From the NCBI RefSeq assembly GCF_958979055.1, contig NC_084898.1, forward strand, positions 2,056,001-2,120,000: a DNA stretch of 64,000 nucleotides. Reading direction: 5' to 3'. The DNA is from Alnus glutinosa. Its lineage: Eukaryota > Streptophyta > Magnoliopsida > Fagales > Betulaceae. The notes below the pieces were generated by a model that saw only the letters and a list, made by a program, of their open reading frames with translations, searched no databases and had not been told where the DNA came from. The translations under genes were made by a program, and so were the position numbers. Shown here piece by piece: positions 57,497 to 64,000 of this stretch (within the stretch, counting starts at the first letter, position 1; every line of letters begins with the position of its first letter).

Positions 57497-60400
57497 AACT
57501 AAATACCTCTCACATTTTCACATCAATTTTGCACTGGCTGACGTGACGTGTTTTTAGTGACTTCTCATGTCAATTACGTCAAACTGTCATGTTGGTGCTT
57601 GGATCTGGTAAAAAAAAAAGGCGCCTGAGGTTAGTCTTGCCTGAGACCAAGCCCTTGCCATTATTCCTACCGGAAAGTTGGCAAGGTTTGATACGTAGAA
57701 AATGTGTAGACTGTAGTCTGTAGAGTATTACAGCTTTTACTACAACTCTCTTATAAATTCACGTGACGGTTTACATTTTATAAAAATAAGTGTCACAAAA
57801 AAATGTGAAATATCATTATGCTTGTACACCAGGCTGAGGTAAGTCCAGATTCCTACCCACTTTGGGGCCTAATCTTAGCCCAAGTCATCAAATAAGGCCA
57901 TGTACATGTCCATTCAAAGTATAGTTTGGGCCGAGTCTGAATGAAAATCAGCCTGTTTTTCTCCATTGTTCACAAGCAATAATTATAAAGGGAATAAAGA
58001 TTTGAAACGTTTTGATGGTTTAATTCATGTAAATAATAGATAAGTTTGTGTGGGTGTCAATTAGTCAAGCAAAAATAAAATATCTTATTATCTTACAAAG
58101 AATTTGGGGTCCAATTCCACTTTTTTTTATTTTTTTTTTTTATTTTTGGTGGAAAATGGGACAAGGAAAAGAAAAACAAAAACTACACATAAATGAAAAA
58201 AAGAGCAACAACACAGAAAAATATTTAATTAATGACAAGTTGATAATTAAGATTTAATTAACTTAATTTTAGGGATCAGCAATCTTAAATTTTAATTAAT
58301 TCCAAAAGATTTAATCTGATTCCATATTAAATCACCGCTTATCTTAAAAATTTAAGCTGATAAAAAATGACAAATTTGATAACTTAATTAATATTTTAAT
58401 ACTCTCTAGATCCTAGCTATCAACTTGTCGAGGATCTGCGGGCTGAGTGCAATGAGCATAGTTGTTTTATTTTATTTATTTTTGTTTCATCTTTTCTGTG
58501 CTTTTGTTATTGTAGTTGTCACTACCATTCTTATCCAAAGATCTAAACCTAGTATCTATATCCCATAGTCAAATTGAAAAATCCTTTTTGTATTAGCCTC
58601 ATCACTCTATAACATGACAAAAGATGTGATTATTTTTGGCAAGTTGGAGCCTGTGGATCAGCTTGATCAGTGGCATAATTATCAAGAGGCCAGGAGGCAT
58701 AGCTAGGTTAATTTGTTGCTTGACATGTTCAAGAGAATATAATGACATCTACCATATGACAAATAGTTAGTGCCAATTTTGAAGCATCATGCAATGATTC
58801 CCACTAAATTAGCTGGGAATCTTCCTCCTAATATTCTCATTACATAACTAAATGCCATTTGGAACATTGAACTTATCACTTATCCGATACCTTATTTTGG
58901 ACAGAATTTTAATTTCCTCCAAATTGAGTTGGAATAAATTCTTCTAATCCGATCTATTAAACTATTATGTGTTCAAAATACACGCATTTCTAATTCTCAC
59001 TTACATTTTAGACACGTGTCAGTTTGTATTCAAAACTTTTCAACGCTTCTTGAAATACAAGTAGAAATGGCCAAGCAGAGGCATCAGACAGATTCCACAT
59101 ACAAATAGAAAGGGAGTCGCACTTAAGAAGCAGATAATTTTGTTGTATTCTTTGGTCAAACTCAAGCTTTTGTTTAATTAATTGTGATGTAAAGCTAAAA
59201 GGCCGATTAAAAGGGTTTAGTTATTTGGCCGGCTATGTGTTGGTTATACGTACATAAGAAGAAGATGAACATGGTCTCCTCAAACTGCATGTGATATTGT
59301 CTTTCTCTCCAACATGTCTGGGTGTCTTTTGCTTCATTGGTTTGTTCATATTTGGGTATACAAAGAGTCAACTGAAATGGATATTCTAACCTAAACTTGC
59401 TTTCAACATGACAAACCACAATGCCCCAAGACGGCTAGCTTGGCCAAATGTAACCTTTAATTAGTTTACAGAAAATGACAGAACTTAACTTGTTTCAAAC
59501 TGGATTTGAATATAATTAGTGGTACACATTATATAAAACAGAAATCAACTCTGTTCATCATTGCTTTTATTTTAGTAGCATGCAAGTTGTAGGCATATTT
59601 GTGGAATATCAACAAGTAATGATTAGTGTAGGTAGGGTTGGGGGTGTCTACTTGAAGGTAAGAGCTTTGAGATTAATTCATACAAAGTGGAAACGGGTTT
59701 TTAAGATCGAAGATTATTGTTAGGAGTACTATAATTTTTAGTAAAATTTTGTATTTTTATTTTTATATAAACTAATGGAACAGTTTATATGATTGACGCA
59801 CACTTACCACATCAGCTACTAAATAATTAAATTTATCTGTTGGATTTTGCTGCTTAATTTCACTCATGTATGTGTTGTCATGTGACACTCGTACAGACTG
59901 TCACATAAGTTTGTGAGGGAGTTGTAATAAAAATTGTAGTATCTCAAACATTTTCCTTCCTAGAAAATTAAAAGAATATCCAAATCATTCTATTATTAGC
60001 ATTTACAGGATAGAGATCTAGAGAACTATTTGAGAATTTGCCAAATTTTTATGAGAATAATCTCCTTTTCCGAGAAAATACAAAAGAAAAGACAAAGAAG
60101 CTAGGGGCCTTTCTAGAGAAGCAAACTTAAAGAGATCCTATAACAAAACTAAAAAAAGTTTTGGTAATAAAGAAGTGTTCATATGATAAGCGTATTAACA
60201 TCCAACAGAACAATCTTTTTTTAAGTACTAATTAATTAATCTTAATTTGGTTTTTTTCCTCATTATTATCATAACTTTTGGCTTATCTTCTGTCTTCAAT
60301 TTCTTGGTAGGTAAAGAAATCATGTTCATTTGTTTCAAAGGATGGCAAAGAACTAATGATATCAGTGCAATCTTGTCTGCCTACCATAATCAAATATTAA

Positions 60401-60571
60401 TTACTGAATGATTTATTTATGCCATGTTACACCTTTTAACATTAGTTTTGTCTTTCGATTTTGGTTTCTCATATCATTTTGATGTAAATATTTTAATTTT
60501 CGTAGATAAGACACTTGCCCCGACTCATTATATATAGGTTTGTACATAGAGTTTGTGCTTGATCGAGTTTT

Positions 60572-60735
60572 ATGGTTAGAATATTGATTAAATGATTATT
60601 CTTTTTTTTTCTTTTTCTTTTTTTTTTTTCAGAATATATAACTGATGATTAAGTAAACATAATACTAAAATAAAGGCATGAATTTGAACCTTGACTCCAC
60701 GTACAGTTTACTTTACGAGTCGGGAAAGCATAAGC
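60572..60735 (+). mobile_element. TRIM-like relic
   Basis: It starts GGTTAGAATATTGATTAAAT, then has a T-run, TGATGATTAAGTAAACATAA (LTR end region), and the internal motif GAATTTGAACCTTGACTCCACG. The order matches the 53.8-kb element. It is incomplete and decayed. Confidence 0.45.
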
Positions 60736-61387
60736 AATCGGTGTCAATCTGGGACCATGAGTCTACTATGGCCGATGGGGAGGCGCTACTTAGCCCTATG
60801 GGAGGGATATCCTTATCCTGAAATTTCTTGTTCCCAAGAAGTAATTACAAGTAGGGCCGACAATTCTTAACACGGTTCACAAATCCAACACAAAATTAAC
60901 GTATTAAGTTTGAAGGGTTTGTCTTGTTTAATTAAATAGTTGAGTTATGATTGATCAATATAATTTTACACTCATACATCGACGCGACACAAACCCGGCA
61001 TGTCACATTTAGGGTTGACAATTTTTTACATGGTCTACAAACCGACATAAAATTAACGAGTTAGCTAGAGTTGAGGAGTCTAACCTATTTAATTAAATAA
61101 ATCAAAAATTATAATTTCATGTCAACGTCAAGACACAACTCGAACCCAACACTTTACGCAAATGGCCACCTCTAGTAACAGGTAGGCTGGGGAGGCGAGG
61201 ACGCCTATAGCCTCAATATTTGCGCCCTATTCACCATTATTAGGTATTCTTTGTCTTCCCATTACCCTAGTTCCTTCATCCAAATAGCCATCCTAGGTCC
61301 GTAGCTAAAGTTCTCAAACAAGCTTTCCAATTAAATATTCCACTCGTTGAAGTGGATTTTGAAAAAGGAAATAAGTCCAAAATTATT

Positions 61388-61422
<35 letters not shown>

Positions 61423-61678
61423 TAAAAATGAGCCCATAATCTACAAGTAGCAATTACAGGCTACTTGAGCATATATCTGCCCTAGAAACGTGATCTGCAC
61501 ATGTATATATAATGCAGTAAATTAAAGTTCAAAGGTAAACCTAGAAAAGAACAGGAACAGTAGGTGTATGTGTACATTAGTTACCAGAATGGAATGAAAA
61601 AGGGAAACGGGTCACTTTGGAACCTCCCCTACTTTTCCTAGTAGGCACGCCAACCAGAAGAAAAAAATTAAGATACAT

Positions 61679-61680
61679 AC

Positions 61681-61731
<51 letters not shown>
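61679..61731. repeat. Compound TA/GA microsatellite
   Basis: A TA dinucleotide run passes directly into a GA run. No coding context. Confidence 0.95.
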
Positions 61732-61734
<3 letters not shown>

Positions 61735-62238
61735 AGAGAGATTAATATCTATGACAAATGCCACTTAATTAAGAAGGTTTAGTGATTCACTGATTCTAGC
61801 TAATTGTTAGAATCTTATGATTATTGGCCAAAGAAGATCGATGGACGAGGTATTATCTACTTTAAGAACATTTAGTGATTCTCTATATATTAATTAATTA
61901 ATTGATTGGGAGTATCTTATGACTAATTGCCAAACACAGCTGATCGAGGATCTTCTTTATACAAAAGGTAGCCTTAGTAGGTAATTAAAGAGGTGCATGC
62001 TTCGCATATATATATAATTGATCAGAAAAAGCTATGTGAACACAAAAAAGAGAAGGCCACGTACAGAAAAGCATAAAGCATAAAAAGAGATCAGTCCGAT
62101 TACAGAGGGAAACGGCACACTGAACAGACAAGTCTCATGACGAAGCACTCGATCACTTTGTTGATTCTCCGATCAAACTCTTCAGTATATATATATATAA
62201 AACCCACCAAAGAATTTGGATATATATATATATATATA

Positions 62239-62682
62239 TGTTAGGGAAATATTTGTCTCCACCTTGGAGTGGGGCCAGGTCTGCCCTAGAGTGGGATTTC
62301 GGCCCCCGGGATGGGTTAGTCCCCGGATGTGAGCCTTGGTTGCAGGAAGCCTCCAATATTTATGAGACCAGTCAAATCAAGTCAGAGAAGATATCAGATG
62401 TCCCTATTGGACAGTGTGTTTGACAAAGGTAAAACGGACATTTAGCATGCAGGGATATAAAAGGGCTATAAGGACTACTTGACGGGGGGATTTTTTCCAT
62501 CCTCTGGGACTCCTCTCTCACTCTCTCCTTCTCCCTCTTCTTTAAACACTGGACTGACTTGATCGTCGGAGGAGGCTTCGCCGGCCAACCCCCGGCGGGT
62601 CTTTCTTGTTTTGCAGGCCAGCATATAGAAGAAGGGACGTCTCTGATCACGCCACGTCACCAAGTAAAAATCAGCATTAACA
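62239..62682. mobile_element. Solo LTR (444 bp) in a TA microsatellite
   Basis: The segment starts TGTTAGGG and ends CATTAACA, giving TG...CA with short inverted termini. ATATA lies directly before and after (62234-62238, 62683-62687). Inside are a TATA-like GGGATATAAAAGGGCTATAA and the LTR-typical ACTGACTTGATCGTCGGAGG followed by GGTCTTTCTTGTTTTGCAGG. Its composition is GC-rich compared with the flanks. No second LTR or internal region is present, so it is probably a recombination product of a larger, likely gypsy-type element. The TSD is in a TA repeat and is weak evidence alone. Confidence 0.8.
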
Positions 62683-62914
62683 ATATATATATATATATAT
62701 GCACTGAACTACGGTAGGTTTTTGTGGAAAACAACGATATTCTATTTAGCTAGTTAATTTATGGGTTGTCTTCTTGTCTTGTATCTCATCTCAGTTTGCT
62801 AACTCTTGGCTTATTTTCTTTCTTTTTCTCGGTAGGCAAACGGACAGTGGATGCAATTAAGTTCGTTGCATGCCGGGTTCGAGCCGTATCAAATGATGGA
62901 TATAAGATTATATA

Positions 62915-63334
62915 TGATATAAATTTTGGGTAAAATTTAAATTTGAAAATCGGCTTACAATGAGAGGGTGTCCAAAAACTTATATACACATAGTTAAAAT
63001 AAAACTTAACCCATGTGAGACACAAAGATCATAACATACCACCACGTTTTCGCAGCCGACGTTCACTGCGGCTCACTCTATTGACACTGACCCAATGGTA
63101 GTCATTTCTCTTTTGACGGTTCCACTCACCTATCAGTATTTTAATCCAGCCCATAAGTCGCCCCCTCCGTGACTCAAACCTGTAACGTGGTGTTTTTAGC
63201 TCTAGTACCAAATGATATAAAATTTGGATAAAACTAACCCTTAAAAACTAGCTTACAATGGGAGGGTGCCCAATAACTTATATACACATAGTTAAGATCA
63301 AACTTAACCCATGTGGGACACAAAGATCGTAACA
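62915..63334 (-). mobile_element. TRIM retrotransposon (420 bp) with two 122-bp LTRs
   Basis: Direct repeats 62915-63036 and 63213-63334 are both 122 bp. On the minus strand each starts TGTTA(T/C)GATCTTTGTGTC and ends ATATCA. The 176-bp interior begins, two bases after the 5' LTR, with TGGTACTAGAGC, close to the tRNA-Met primer site TGGTATCAGAGC. It ends with a purine-rich GAAAACGTGGTGGTA before the 3' LTR. Flanks ATATA and ATGTA are a 4/5 target duplication. It has no coding capacity. The LTRs differ at multiple sites, so the insertion is not recent. Confidence 0.88.
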
Positions 63335-64000
63335 ATGTAGGTCAATACTAACCCGACCTATCTAATTAATAAACGGGCAGGTCAGATTCTTTGATCCCAA
63401 CCCTTTAATTTCGTGATGAATTCGCAGATCGTGTTAAAAATTAACTGTTCTAAGTCTCAATTCTCAAGCAAATATATACCATGCAACTTGGTTTATGCTA
63501 CAAGCTTCCTTTGAATGAATACTTTAAAGCCTTTTTGCTCAATCAATGAATCCTTTCTTGGTAGCTCGATAGCTAAAGGCATCCATGATTCTGTCCAGGC
63601 TTTTGCTCAATTATGCAGCAGAGGCCGGTTAAAGCCTTGCCATAAGGCCCTGACGCATCTATTTAATACTGCTTTAACTTTGAGCTGTAAGCTTTAAGTG
63701 AATTAAGGCTCTCTCACTAAGTTTTTCTCTTGCACATGTGCACCAAAATTATGAAGCAAGCTGCTGCTGCAGGAAACATAAAGCATCAAAAGCCTACGTA
63801 CGTACCTTTAATTTCAACTGTATAACATAAATGTGTGATAGGTTTGGTACAATTCATGAGGCCTTAAACCTACTTATTTGCCTATAATTCCCTTGACATC
63901 CGTACGTAGACAAATGCTGCTGCATATGCCTTAAGTTTTTTTCTTTTGTACTCAAAGAATCAGCCTTGTAGTCTGAAGAATAACGGGTCGGGAGGCATTC
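63335..64000. other. Terminal intergenic stretch
   Basis: A short dispersed-repeat segment (about 63340-63450, with ACCCGACCTATCTAATTAAT) is followed by unique AT-rich DNA. The small open frame at 63515-63697 has no recognisable family. No gene is called. Confidence 0.55.

Larger units (their letters stand above)
54236..62238. other. Gene-poor repeat DNA
   Basis: No gene is recognised in these 8 kb. The open frames are short and lack family motifs. Visible items are a MULE-type MITE (55374-55528), a GC-rich palindromic core (about 56310-56372), a MITE of the GTTTGG type (about 57263-57496), a TRIM relic (about 60572-60735), dispersed repeats (about 60853-61170), an A-run (61389-61418) and a TA/GA microsatellite (61679-61731). 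Confidence 0.6.

Noticed and set aside
62153..62663. Frames within the 62.2-62.7 kb GC-richer block
   Set aside because: The block has solo LTR structure (TG...CA, TATA-like box, flanking ATATA), so the frames are incidental.
1..64000. A CRISPR array, operon, toxin system, rRNA or tRNA cluster, or metabolic gene cluster
   Set aside because: The direct repeats seen (30-bp x3, 80-bp x2) lack spacers or array structure. Genes are split eukaryotic genes of unrelated function, and no RNA gene signature was found by eye.

Overview
The window is nuclear DNA of a flowering plant, most likely a eudicot. The evidence is split genes with GT-AG introns, strongly AT-rich intergenic DNA full of MITEs and small LTR elements, and proteins that look like plant families throughout (PLS-class PPR, CLPR2, AT-hook AHL, plant cornichon). 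No bacterial, organellar, rRNA, tRNA or CRISPR feature was seen.

Layout: a single-exon PPR-E gene (2.5-4.2 kb, +); a three-exon DUF7054-type gene (7.9-10.5 kb, +); a two-exon DUF7054 paralogue (15.9-17.9 kb, +); a four-exon cornichon cargo-receptor gene (21.0-23.2 kb, +); the small TFIIH subunit TFB5/GTF2H5 (26.5-27.2 kb, with a 5'UTR exon near 25.1-25.3 kb, +); the nine-exon plastid protease subunit CLPR2 (28.8-32.9 kb, +); a small two-membrane-segment gene (33.7-34.2 kb, -); a truncated Ty1/copia element (36.8-41.1 kb, -); a partial second copy of the CLPR2/small-gene interval (41.2-45.5 kb); and a five-exon AT-hook AHL gene (51.4 to 46.4 kb, -). From 51.4 kb to the end I see no gene, only transposon-derived and simple-sequence DNA, including a 420-bp TRIM, a 444-bp solo LTR and a MULE-type MITE.

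The genes do not form a pathway. They are ordinary housekeeping or regulatory genes whose order matches what I remember of Arabidopsis: At4g22758/At4g22760/At4g22770 for DUF7054/PPR/AHL, and At1g12390/At1g12400/At1g12410 for cornichon/TFB5/CLPR2. This window keeps both sets in one block, which suggests a pre-fractionation ancestral order.

The most informative structure is a tandem duplication of about 30.47-41.22 kb onto 41.24-45.53 kb. The junction carries a 19-bp templated filler. The second copy lost CLPR2 exons 6-9 at a 5-bp microhomology. The first copy gained an 833-bp foldback element and a copia element whose 3' part is missing. Both copies keep an open reading frame for the small membrane protein, and the two differ by an in-frame 10-codon indel. 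No previously unknown multi-gene system was found; the novelty lies in these rearrangements and in non-autonomous elements placed at gene boundaries.
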